Below are positions 39,843 to 48,557 of a stretch of DNA of 64,000 nucleotides, one piece after another. How positions within the stretch are numbered: position 1 is the stretch's first letter; each line of letters begins with the position of its first letter. This DNA is from a virus. A model generated the notes under the pieces. The model ran no database searches. It was given only the letters and a program-made list of their open reading frames with translations, and was not told where the DNA came from. The DNA is taken from positions 62,001-126,000 of IMG/VR virus record IMGVR_UViG_3300032291_001597; one strand, written 5' to 3'. The position numbers and the translations under genes were made by a program.

Positions 39843-42800
39843 ATGTCCCATTTTCTGGGTAGACACAACTCTTTATTGCTTTTTAGCAATGAGACGCACT
39901 CCGTGGTTATTGATGAAACCGTCGGGCTTGTAGTTGAAATCGGGGAGACCCCGTCGCTAATCGCGTCCGCTGACTGGATTTTGTCAGAGGAAACTTACGA
40001 TGAGGCATCGATTGTTGACTTGGCTGAAGTGGCTTTGAGCCGCGTAAAAATTGATTCTTTAACGGCTTCGGCACGTTTATACACTATACCTTCAGGCGTA
40101 CAGTCAGAGGCAAAAAAGGCTTTGGAATGGCGTAAGGAAGAGAAGCGCGGTGGCACCCCTGTAGGTCTGAACACTGCACGCACTCTTGCTAAGGGCGGAC
40201 AGATTGGTATCGAGAAGGTTCGCCACATTGCCAAGTATTTCCCTCGTCACGAAGTTGACAAAAAGGGTAAGGGCTGGAGACCGGGCGAGGACAACTTCCC
40301 TAGCAACGGGCGTATCGCTTGGGCGCTTTGGGGTGGTGACGCTGGTTGGCGTTGGGCTAAGGCTATCGTCGAGCGCGAAGACAAGAAGAGTCTTAGGGCA
40401 GATGCTTACCCTATGCCTGAATTAGAAGACTTTAAAGTTTCTTATGAATTAGATGAGTCAGTTGCTCCAGAGTTTATGGCTCGCGTTCGACTAGATGGCT
40501 CTGGAATTGACCGTATCTACAAAGTAGATATTGATGGACACGTTTTTGCTTGGGACGACGGAACTTGGGACGACCTAGGTCACGCCGATGGAGACATTTG
40601 GACTTACGACCGTGCTCTAGACGATGCCTACGACACCGTTCCTAAGGAACACATTCTTATTGACCCAGAGTCTGCTCTAATTATTTGCGCCAAGTTACAG
40701 GCTAAGCCTTTCGACAAGGTAACCATTTTAGAAATCGATGAAGAAGAGGCGATGCTTGCTGCTGGCGCTGTTGCTGGCGAAGACTGGGACTTTATTGACT
40801 ACGCAGTGACTGCTGCTGGCGAGGACCCTATTGGCGCTACGGTTCAGAATCCTAACAACTTGCCTGCCGATGGAACCGCTGGATACACTCCAGCGGACCG
40901 TAGTAAGAACGCAGCCAAGCAGGTCAGAGATGCTCGCGGTCTATTCGCTGCCCAAGGAAACAAGGTTTCGGTAGTTGGTAGACCAAATGGTGTCATCACC
41001 GCAATCAACGCTGCCAACAAGACTGTTACCGTAAAGCACGACGACGGAACTAGTTCTACAGTTCCAGCAACCGATACCCGCAAGTTGGAAGAGCCTAAGG
41101 CTCAGGTCACAGGTCGCTCTGACTTTGAGCCAGACCCTAATGAAATTGCTCCGATGGATACGAGGGGAATCCTCGGAGAGCCTAGAACTCCAATCAATCA
41201 GCCTAAGGCTCACTTGCCTGGAACTCTTCCGCCTCTGACCAGAAACGACTTGGCTTCTATTTTGGCTGACTATCCAGCGTGGGTAGCAAGTCAGAGAAAC
41301 TCGTTCAAGCCTCTTGGAACTGGAACTGGAACTGGAACTGGAACTGGAACTGGAACTGGAACTGGAACTGGAACTGGAACTGGAATCAACACGGGCGGGG
41401 CACCTACTGGAACTCCTACTTCAAACCTAAGAAGTGGTGAGAAGCCTTACTTCAACCCTAAAACCCCTTACGACACTGCTCCTCGCTCACGTCTTGACAC
41501 AGGTGAGACTGGCAAGTTTTTGGAAAATCTTACTGGCATCAAACAAAAGCCTGGTGATTACGACGCCTACAAGCACCCTCTTCTAAAAGACTGGCTAAAC
41601 AAGACCGTCAAGAAGGACGGAAAAACTTACACCCCAAACGCTCTTTGGTATCAGCCAATTACCTCTGCTGCTGAAGCAGAAGTGAAAGAGGCAGTAAAAG
41701 AAGAGACCGCTGAAGAGCGTCCAGTTGGAGAGAAAAAAGTATCTGACGTTCAGCCTTTGTATTTAGCAATTGTTGCGCCAGATGACCCTCGCGCGGTTTT
41801 GGATTTGGTAAGCATTGTTCCAGCAGGCGTCACCTCTAACCAGCCTATGACTTATGTTCGTAAAGATAAGAAGTGGGTTCGTGACGCTAAATACTTGGAC
41901 GACCTACGTTCGGCTACCCCACCGCCAGTAGTCCCTATGGACAACGAAACTCTTAACGATGTCTTGACCCAGATTGATGGCTTGGTTGCTAGTGCCTATA
42001 GCCAAGCCTTGATGGTTTTGTTTGGACCCAACCCCGCTGTTATGGAAGCCTTTGAAAATGACTATTTAGAGGAAATTTTCCCTGATTTCGAATCACTTTT
42101 AGCAGCGGGTGGGTTGGACCGAAACAGGGGAGGCGCTGAGGCTCTACGACGTTATTGGACCACTGGTAAGGGAGCGACAAAGATTCGCTGGGGGACTCCG
42201 GGCGACTGGAAGCGCTGCGTTCGTTACTTAGGAAAATATCTTGGTGTCCGCTCTAAGGGCTATTGCCAACTCCGTCACAAGGAAGCCACTGGTGTTTACA
42301 CTGGCTCGCGTCTAAATCCAGGTAATGAAAACTCTTCTCAGGAATTCTTGATGGAAGAAGTTTGGGGCGAGAACATTGGCGAGCCTACAAAGATTACCGA
42401 AAAAGATTTGCTTATGCCTCTGCCAGAAATTATGGGAGAGAAGGATGACATCTATGACCACCACTGGGAGCCAGAAGAAGAAATTGTTGCTGGTCTAAAG
42501 ACGCTCAATGATTTCTCAGACGAAGAGTTCGAAGTTTTGGTTGCTGGTGCTAGACCGCCTAGTGGCTACAACATTGACCGCAACCGTAGAAGTGCTGAAA
42601 AGTTACGTCGCTACTGGACCAAGGGTAGAGGCGCTGCCAAGATTCGTTGGAACACTGGTGGCGACTGGACCAGATGTGTCCGCTATTTGTCTAAGTACAT
42701 CGGACCTCGCGCTAGAGGTTACTGCGCCTTGCGTCACAAAGAAGTCACTGGTCTTTGGACTGGGGATAAGGCCCACCTAAAGATGTATGGCGGTCGTACC

Positions 42801-45173
42801 CGTGGCGGTAGAAACGTATTTAGCAATGAAGTAATCAATAGCGAAGAAAAAGTTTTGGAACTTGTGAACCTACAAGCAACTGCTAACGCTCTGAAAGAGA
42901 GAGTTGGCCTTATTGCGGGTGGAGCGGAGTCTGGCTCTAGATTCAGCATTCCTCTAGTCATACCAGAAGACCACGAGTCTGGCGATGGTCGTAAGTTCAA
43001 GAAGGGCGCTATTAGTTGGCGCGAACTTCCACTACCTCTTATGTGGCAAATTCAGACTGCTGACGGTCACCAAGGTTCTGTAGTTGTCGGTCGAATCGAC
43101 AGTATGGAAAGAACTGAAAAAGGTATCGGAAACTGCTACGGAGTATTCGACACTGGGTCTCACGCTAGAGAAGTAGAGAGACTAATTCGCAATGGTTTCG
43201 TTCGTGGAGTGTCTGCCGACATGGACCAATTTGAGGCAACCGAACACAGCGAAAAGGAAGATGAAGACACCGCTTCCAAAAACTCAAAGTCCGTGGGCAA
43301 GGGTAAAATTATTATAGATAAGGCTCGCATTATGGGCATAACTATTGTTGCCAAGCCTGCCTTCCAAGAGTGCAAGATTCTTTTGCTAAACGAAGCAGAA
43401 GATACCACCGATAATCAACAGGAGGAAAACGTGATTCCACAAGACGGAATCTACGCGGACGACGCTGATTTCAACGATGCCGAAAGCCTAGTGGCTTGCG
43501 GTTTTGTTGCAGGCGCTATCCCCGTATCACCGCCTGCTAATTGGTTCAAAAACCCAAAACTGACCAAAGCGACGCCTCTCACTGTTGATGACACTGGTAG
43601 GGTCTATGGTCACATTGCTTCATGGGACACGAACCACATTGGTATGGCTTATGGCACCCGTCCGCCACGTAGCAAGAGTGGATATGCTTACTTCCACACT
43701 GGCGTGGTCAGGACTGAAGATGGTGCTGACATTCCAGTAGGACAACTAACTCTTGCTGGAGGACACGCTTCGCTAGAAGCAAGCGCAATGGAAGCAGTCA
43801 AGCACTATGACGACACCGCTTCGTCTGTGGCAGACGTTCACGCTGGAGAGGACTCATACGGCATTTGGGTTGCTGGTGCTCTCCGCCCTGGAACTCAGCC
43901 TGAGCAGATTCGCGCTCTCCGTGCGTCCGCACCTTCGGGTGACTGGCGTCCAATTCGTGGCTCGCTAGAACTTGTTGCCGTATGTCAGGTCAATGTTCCA
44001 GGCTTCCCGATTGCCCGTGCTCGCGTTGCGTCTGGTGCTGTTATGGCATTGGTTGCGGCAGGTGCTGCTACTTTGGCAAGGATGAAGGGTAGCCCTGTAG
44101 ACGAGTTATCTGACCGTCTAAACGCTATCGAGCAACTAGTTGCTGGGCAGAAGAATGAAGAGTTGTCGGCTAAGGTCGCAGAACTTTCTGCTCGCGTAAA
44201 GTCCGAAGAAGAGTTCCAGTATGACGACCAGTTCGCTTTTATTTCTCGCAAAACGAGAGAGAAGTTGGCTGAAGAAGGTAAGGCACTGCCAGACGGCTCT
44301 TACCCGATTCGTAACGTCGCTGACTTGAAGAACGCTATTCAGGCTTACGGTCGCGCTAAGAACAAGTCGGCTGCTAGAAAGCACATCGAAAAGCGTGCTC
44401 GCGCTCTAAAAAAGGGTGACCTCATTCCGCAAGAGTGGAGCACCGCTTCTATCGACGAAGAGGCTTTGGTCTCTAGCGCAGATGACTTGAGAGCAAGAAT
44501 TGCCAGTGCTCAGGGCCGCTTGGGAAAAGCATTAGCGGTTGAGTCTCCTAAACAGGGAGATGAGTTTATTCCTTACACCGACGAACAGGGCGAAGTTCTA
44601 CCAGAAGTGGTAGATGGAGTCCCAGAAAACGCTCCTACTGTAAAGAGCGGAAGTCGCGCTAAAGGCGTATACACTCCCCAGACTCAACCGCGTGACGAGG
44701 CTGGTAAGTTCCGCAAGGTTCTTGCTCGCCTAAAGCAAGACCTAGGTGTTGCTGGTCTTCAAAAAGTTGTGGAAGAAGCCAAGTATATTGACAAACTACA
44801 TGAAGTAGGTAACTACGCTGAGGCCGCTGGCGCAGGCGTCAAGTTACTGGACATTGTGGACCGTCTAGATGCTGGTGCCCTAAACAAAATTTCGTTGGAG
44901 AACGTCCGTTCTTCAGCGGCAGAACTTGGAAAAGTTATTGCTAACCTACCTCTGGGATTTAACAACCAGAATGAAAAGGTTCGTTACAGCGACTTGCCAC
45001 CTGCACTTCGCGATTTGATGGATTCAATGGTCGAACGTGTAGAAGCCAAGATTGGTAAGAAAGACGCGGATATCGCTACTAAGGCTCTTATGAGTTTTAA
45101 GAGCGGTTCTGACGTTTTCAGTCAAGGTGAGATTTCGGCAGAAATGTCAAAACTCCTGAGATTGCTTACTTAA
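39843..45173 (+). CDS. Capsid maturation protease with large N-terminal extension
   Basis: 1776 aa; ATG at 39843 behind AAGGAACGG. The protease core lies at about 1033-1413: IPLVIPEDHESGDGRKF, then ADGHQGSVVVGR (candidate catalytic His), VRGVSADMDQFE (candidate Ser), and the long conserved block TPLTVDDTGRVYGHIASWDT, HYDDTASSVADV, SGDWRPIRG, VNVPGFPIARARVA. This block marks actinophage capsid maturation proteases, which trim scaffold and capsid. Upstream are a helical domain (85-185), 11 Gly-Thr repeats (492-513) and two copies of a basic DWxRCVRYLxKYxG...GYCxLRHKExTG domain (757-820, 909-975). RDARGLF (near 360) and RDEAGKF (near 1618) echo the giants' tag. Far longer than usual for this family. 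Confidence 0.85.
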   Translation: MSHFLGRHNSLLLFSNETHSVVIDETVGLVVEIGETPSLIASADWILSEETYDEASIVDLAEVALSRVKIDSLTASARLYTIPSGVQSEAKKALEWRKEEKRGGTPVGLNTARTLAKGGQIGIEKVRHIAKYFPRHEVDKKGKGWRPGEDNFPSNGRIAWALWGGDAGWRWAKAIVEREDKKSLRADAYPMPELEDFKVSYELDESVAPEFMARVRLDGSGIDRIYKVDIDGHVFAWDDGTWDDLGHADGDIWTYDRALDDAYDTVPKEHILIDPESALIICAKLQAKPFDKVTILEIDEEEAMLAAGAVAGEDWDFIDYAVTAAGEDPIGATVQNPNNLPADGTAGYTPADRSKNAAKQVRDARGLFAAQGNKVSVVGRPNGVITAINAANKTVTVKHDDGTSSTVPATDTRKLEEPKAQVTGRSDFEPDPNEIAPMDTRGILGEPRTPINQPKAHLPGTLPPLTRNDLASILADYPAWVASQRNSFKPLGTGTGTGTGTGTGTGTGTGTGTGINTGGAPTGTPTSNLRSGEKPYFNPKTPYDTAPRSRLDTGETGKFLENLTGIKQKPGDYDAYKHPLLKDWLNKTVKKDGKTYTPNALWYQPITSAAEAEVKEAVKEETAEERPVGEKKVSDVQPLYLAIVAPDDPRAVLDLVSIVPAGVTSNQPMTYVRKDKKWVRDAKYLDDLRSATPPPVVPMDNETLNDVLTQIDGLVASAYSQALMVLFGPNPAVMEAFENDYLEEIFPDFESLLAAGGLDRNRGGAEALRRYWTTGKGATKIRWGTPGDWKRCVRYLGKYLGVRSKGYCQLRHKEATGVYTGSRLNPGNENSSQEFLMEEVWGENIGEPTKITEKDLLMPLPEIMGEKDDIYDHHWEPEEEIVAGLKTLNDFSDEEFEVLVAGARPPSGYNIDRNRRSAEKLRRYWTKGRGAAKIRWNTGGDWTRCVRYLSKYIGPRARGYCALRHKEVTGLWTGDKAHLKMYGGRTRGGRNVFSNEVINSEEKVLELVNLQATANALKERVGLIAGGAESGSRFSIPLVIPEDHESGDGRKFKKGAISWRELPLPLMWQIQTADGHQGSVVVGRIDSMERTEKGIGNCYGVFDTGSHAREVERLIRNGFVRGVSADMDQFEATEHSEKEDEDTASKNSKSVGKGKIIIDKARIMGITIVAKPAFQECKILLLNEAEDTTDNQQEENVIPQDGIYADDADFNDAESLVACGFVAGAIPVSPPANWFKNPKLTKATPLTVDDTGRVYGHIASWDTNHIGMAYGTRPPRSKSGYAYFHTGVVRTEDGADIPVGQLTLAGGHASLEASAMEAVKHYDDTASSVADVHAGEDSYGIWVAGALRPGTQPEQIRALRASAPSGDWRPIRGSLELVAVCQVNVPGFPIARARVASGAVMALVAAGAATLARMKGSPVDELSDRLNAIEQLVAGQKNEELSAKVAELSARVKSEEEFQYDDQFAFISRKTREKLAEEGKALPDGSYPIRNVADLKNAIQAYGRAKNKSAARKHIEKRARALKKGDLIPQEWSTASIDEEALVSSADDLRARIASAQGRLGKALAVESPKQGDEFIPYTDEQGEVLPEVVDGVPENAPTVKSGSRAKGVYTPQTQPRDEAGKFRKVLARLKQDLGVAGLQKVVEEAKYIDKLHEVGNYAEAAGAGVKLLDIVDRLDAGALNKISLENVRSSAAELGKVIANLPLGFNNQNEKVRYSDLPPALRDLMDSMVERVEAKIGKKDADIATKALMSFKSGSDVFSQGEISAEMSKLLRLLT
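41316..41381 (+). repeat. GGAACT hexanucleotide microsatellite, 11 units
   Basis: Eleven perfect GGAACT units inside the protease gene encode (Gly-Thr)11. Perfect identity at the DNA level suggests recent expansion. Because the unit is 6 bp, slippage would change linker length without shifting the frame. Confidence 0.95.
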
Positions 45174-45181
45174 ATAATAAC

Positions 45182-45203
45182 CAATAGAAATCTATTGTAA
45201 AAT
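45182..45203 (+). promoter_or_regulatory. Palindrome next to a -10-like box upstream of the capsid gene
   Basis: CAATAGA (45182-45188), AA, TCTATTG (45191-45197) is a perfect 7-bp inverted repeat directly followed by TAAAAT (45198-45203). A -35 box is not clear. The arrangement suits an operator at a capsid-gene promoter. Confidence 0.4.
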
Positions 45204-45212
45204 AAAGACTAG

Positions 45213-45292
45213 GTGGAGTGCCTCCACGCCCAGTTGCGTGCGTAGTCCCTTTTCACCTTGTACCGAAAGCGAATGAGTGAAATCCGCTCATT
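45213..45292 (+). other. Structured leader of the capsid mRNA
   Basis: Two hairpins precede the capsid start: GTGGAG (45213-45218) with CTCCAC (45222-45227), and AATGAG (45272-45277) with CTCATT (45287-45292). Together with the palindrome they fill the 142-base gap between protease and capsid genes. The second lies 13 bases before AGGAGG and could affect ribosome access. Confidence 0.5.
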
Positions 45293-45315
45293 TACAACTG
45301 TCCTTAGGAGGCACA

Positions 45316-47370
45316 GTGGACCAGATTAAATCGCAAGTAGATAATCTGTCTGAACTCAGCGACGAGCAAGTCGCCGAACTACAGCAGGCTATCGTTAGCG
45401 AATTTGAATCGGTTGAGGGTCAAGACCCTACTCCAGAGTCAGTTGACGCTATGACCGCTCTTGCAGACATGCTAGACACCGTTCGCGGTGAAGGCGTACG
45501 TCGCGAAGCAGCAGCCGAGGAACTCGCATCGCGAGCAGCCGAAGCCGCTATGCGCGTGCGTGGCGAGGGCGAGGAGAAAGCAGGAGAAGAAGAGATGATT
45601 CCAACCGAAGGTGAAATGCCAGTTATGGGAGAGGACGCAGTTCCTATGCCAGTCGACGAGGTAGCACCACTAGAAGAGGAAACACCTGTTGTTCCTGCGG
45701 AAGATGACAAGCCAGAAGAGGCAATGGGCGATATGCCAGTTGTCGACGAGGACAAGGAAGAAATTTCCGCTGTCACTACTCCTGAGGAAGAGGACAAGGG
45801 GAAGCACGCTGGTGCTTATGCCGCTGACTCAACCGAAGCGTCTGCTACTACTGACGAGAATACTGAATTCTCAACCGACACACAGGGCGAGGTCGTTGTT
45901 TCGACTGAGTCTGAGCAACCAACTGAAGCAGTAACTGCTTCGACCGAAGCCGTAGAAGAGTTCTCGGCAGAGGAAATTTCAACCCCAATCGCTCAAGCAG
46001 AGCAGGAAGAGCAGGCACCCGTGACCGCCGCAGCCGATGAGACTCCAGTAGTCCCCGCTGACCGCCAGCCTGTAATCGAAGTTTCAGAGTCTTATGCAAA
46101 GGTGGCAATCACCGCAGGCGCTGACATCCCAGGTTACACCGCAGGTAGCACAATTGACAGCGTCTCAGACGTCGCTGTCGCAATGGAGAAGAGAATTCAC
46201 TCTCTTCGCCGTGTAAACGGAGGAGATGGAGAGCAGCACATCGTTGCATCTTTCACCACCTCTTACCCAGAGGAGAGAACCCTCACCACCGACGCCGAGT
46301 CGAACCAACTAAAGATTAGCGCTGTTGCAGGCCCTGAGGCACTTGTTGCTTCTGGTGGTCACGCTACGCCATTCGAGGTTAAGTACGACATTTTCGGTCT
46401 AGGTTCTACCACTGACCGTCCAGTTCGTGACGCTCTACCGAAGTTCCAGGCTGACCGTGGCGGTATCCGCTTCGTGACTCCTCCTTCGCTAGTCACCTAC
46501 TCAAGCGGCACTGTCTACAACTATGACAGCGCAGTTGGAGTATGGACCGCAGCGAATGACTCGGCTGAGACCCCAAGCCCAGCAGCCAAGGCTAGCCTAA
46601 CCGTAACAGCAGCAGCAGAGAACACCGTCTCAACCGACGCTGTTACCCTACAGTTGCAGTTCGGTAACCTAATGACCCGTGCTTACCCAGAGTTGATTGC
46701 TCGTCACAACGAGTTGGCTCTAGTTCAGCACGCTCGTGAGGCTGAGTTGAACCTAATCAGCAAGATTGGCACCGCTTCGACTGCTGTCAACGCACACGTT
46801 GCCACCACTGAGGCTGCTAGCCTGATTGGTTTCGCTCGTGACTTCCTAGTACAGGTTCGTAAGGCAGCAGTTGCTTACCGTTCACGTCACCGCATCGACG
46901 CTGGAACTCGCCTAAAGGCAATCGTTCCTGCGTGGATTTTTGACGCAATGGCAGCAGACCTTGCTCTAAACATGCCTGGCGACAACACCCTAGGTGCAGG
47001 AAAGGCTGAAATCGAGGGTTACCTAGCAGGTTCAGCAGTGGACATGGTTCCATCGCTTGACCTCAACTCATTCGGTGCTCAGCAGGGTTCAGCAGCCAAG
47101 TTGCTTGAATTCCCTGACCAAATCACTTGGTACCTCTTCGCAGAGGGCACCTTCTTGTTCCTCGATGGTGGAACTCTCGACCTAGGTATCATCCGTGACT
47201 CATCTCTAGTCGGCACCAACGACTACAAGATGTTCATCGAAACCTTCGAGAACGTAGCAAAGGTTGGTATCGAGTCTCTCGCTATCACTTCTTCGCTAAG
47301 CATCAACGGTGTAGCCGCAGCACTGCGCGACACCACTGGTGGCGCAACCGCTGCCGCAATCGAGGAGTAA
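45316..47370 (+). CDS. Major capsid protein with N-terminal scaffold region
   Basis: 684 aa. The start is GTG at 45316 behind a perfect AGGAGG (45306-45311); an in-frame GTG at 45277 has no ribosome site and lies in a hairpin. Residues 1-275 are very acidic, Glu/Ala/Pro-rich and low complexity, as expected of a fused scaffold (delta) domain that the upstream protease would remove. The HK97-type capsid part follows (KVAITAGADIPGYTAG, YPELIARHNELALVQHAREAELN, FARDFLVQVRKAAVAYRSRHRID, DMVPSLDLN, EFPDQITWYLFAEGTFLFLDGGTLDLGIIRDS). The gene sits directly after the protease and before tail genes. Mature subunit size cannot be read from sequence. Confidence 0.9.
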   Translation: MDQIKSQVDNLSELSDEQVAELQQAIVSEFESVEGQDPTPESVDAMTALADMLDTVRGEGVRREAAAEELASRAAEAAMRVRGEGEEKAGEEEMIPTEGEMPVMGEDAVPMPVDEVAPLEEETPVVPAEDDKPEEAMGDMPVVDEDKEEISAVTTPEEEDKGKHAGAYAADSTEASATTDENTEFSTDTQGEVVVSTESEQPTEAVTASTEAVEEFSAEEISTPIAQAEQEEQAPVTAAADETPVVPADRQPVIEVSESYAKVAITAGADIPGYTAGSTIDSVSDVAVAMEKRIHSLRRVNGGDGEQHIVASFTTSYPEERTLTTDAESNQLKISAVAGPEALVASGGHATPFEVKYDIFGLGSTTDRPVRDALPKFQADRGGIRFVTPPSLVTYSSGTVYNYDSAVGVWTAANDSAETPSPAAKASLTVTAAAENTVSTDAVTLQLQFGNLMTRAYPELIARHNELALVQHAREAELNLISKIGTASTAVNAHVATTEAASLIGFARDFLVQVRKAAVAYRSRHRIDAGTRLKAIVPAWIFDAMAADLALNMPGDNTLGAGKAEIEGYLAGSAVDMVPSLDLNSFGAQQGSAAKLLEFPDQITWYLFAEGTFLFLDGGTLDLGIIRDSSLVGTNDYKMFIETFENVAKVGIESLAITSSLSINGVAAALRDTTGGATAAAIEE

Positions 47371-47386
47371 AAACTCCCCTTAGGTT

Positions 47387-47416
47387 GGGGTGGGGCTTAT
47401 TCGTAAGCCTCACCCC
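47387..47416 (+). terminator. Strong hairpin after the capsid gene
   Basis: GGGGTGGGGCTTA (47387-47399) and TAAGCCTCACCCC (47404-47416) pair over 13 bp with one mismatch around a TTCG tetraloop. The downstream T run is weak (AATTTTAG), so it may be a partial terminator or an mRNA-stabilising 3' end that raises capsid dosage over the genes that follow. Confidence 0.65.
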
Positions 47417-47444
47417 CACCCCCTAATTTTAGATAAGGAATGAA

Positions 47445-48536
47445 ATGGCTTTCCCAAAGAATGGCGTTGTAGAGGCACCGAAGATTGTGCCCTCCGCTTT
47501 TGGCCTACTTGCCGTAGTCAAGCCTGAGAACTCTAACGATGAAGACCAATGGATTCGTGGCTTTTCGCAAGAATACGAGACTGAACTTTACTCAGCAAAA
47601 AACTGGGACGACACTGACACTACTAGTGGTGTAGTTGTAGCCACAGGTGTCCCTAACTACTTCACTAAAATTGACCCTTTCTTTATTGAAGCAGAAGAAT
47701 ACCGCTCGACTCTAGGCTTCCTAGGACTAGACAGAATTGCTCGTCTAAAGCGCCAACTCGAAGGCGTCACTCAGCACGCTTTAGAAGCAGAACTTTGGGA
47801 TGGAACTATCCGAATTAGCGAAAGCCACCCTAACCGTGCTCTAGTTTCTTCTGGTGTTACTGTGCTCGACGGTACAGGGCTTGCATCAAAGCGTGCTTTG
47901 GCAGTGCTAGAAAACGGTATTGGTTCAGCATCAGATGCTGGCGAGCAGGGAATTATTCACGCTACTCGCGACGTAGTTGCTCTTCTTTCAAGCAACTCAA
48001 ATATGCTCTTCCACGAAACTGAAAAAGACCACCTACAAACTATGGGTGGAACTCCTGTCGTCGTTGGTGGCGGCTATAGCGGTAACGGTCCTCGCATTGC
48101 TGTCGCTACTGCAACTATTAGCAGTAACACTACGCTGACTATCAACACGTCGGGCGACCACTACCTGCTTGCAGGCGACACTGTTCGCTACTCTGTTGTC
48201 GGAGCAAACATCAACCAGTCTTCTACTTCTACAGCAGTCGTCACTAAAGTCGACGCTGACACAGTAACAATTACTATTGCAAGCGCCACTAACCGTGCTC
48301 AAGAAGCGGTAACTGGCTATATTCAGCAGTTGGGAACCAACTCTGCAAAATGGATTTACGGCACAGGGACCGCCCGAGTTTACTTGGGCGATATTGATGT
48401 CGTAAACGACAATCTGGCTCAGGCTTATGATGTGTCGGGTAACGCGAATGACATGAGGCTAAAAGCAATCCGCCCTGCTGCGGTTTACTTCGATACCTCC
48501 ATCCACCTTGCTGTCAGGGTCGACCTAACAGCCTAA
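47445..48536 (+). CDS. Virion structural protein, unassigned
   Basis: 363 aa, ATG at 47445 behind ATAAGGAATGAA. It begins MAFPKNGVVEAPKIVPSAFG and carries a beta-rich inserted module at about 213-297 (TISSNTTLTINTSGDHYLLAGD), the same type seen in the tail proteins downstream. The flanking core (LWDGTIRISESHPNRAL, KWIYGTGTARVYLGDIDVVNDN) is unrecognised. Placed between capsid and tail-tube candidates, it could be a capsid decoration, vertex or second capsid protein. I favour virion structural with no further claim. Confidence 0.65.
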   Translation: MAFPKNGVVEAPKIVPSAFGLLAVVKPENSNDEDQWIRGFSQEYETELYSAKNWDDTDTTSGVVVATGVPNYFTKIDPFFIEAEEYRSTLGFLGLDRIARLKRQLEGVTQHALEAELWDGTIRISESHPNRALVSSGVTVLDGTGLASKRALAVLENGIGSASDAGEQGIIHATRDVVALLSSNSNMLFHETEKDHLQTMGGTPVVVGGGYSGNGPRIAVATATISSNTTLTINTSGDHYLLAGDTVRYSVVGANINQSSTSTAVVTKVDADTVTITIASATNRAQEAVTGYIQQLGTNSAKWIYGTGTARVYLGDIDVVNDNLAQAYDVSGNANDMRLKAIRPAAVYFDTSIHLAVRVDLTA

Positions 48537-48557
48537 ACCAAAGGAGAATAGTCCTAA

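Noticed and set aside
41316-41381. GGAACT repeat as an assembly error
   Set aside because: The frame stays open and the encoded Gly-Thr linker sits between two plausible domains, so a real microsatellite is the simpler reading, although the unit count may be uncertain.
45277-45315. GTG at 45277 as the capsid start
   Set aside because: It lies in a hairpin and lacks a ribosome site, whereas the in-frame GTG at 45316 follows a perfect AGGAGG.
45420-45797. 125-codon Ser-rich - strand frame in the capsid gene
   Set aside because: It is the antisense of the Glu/Ala-rich scaffold region (GAA/GAG read as TTC/CTC and Ser codons) and has no start signals.
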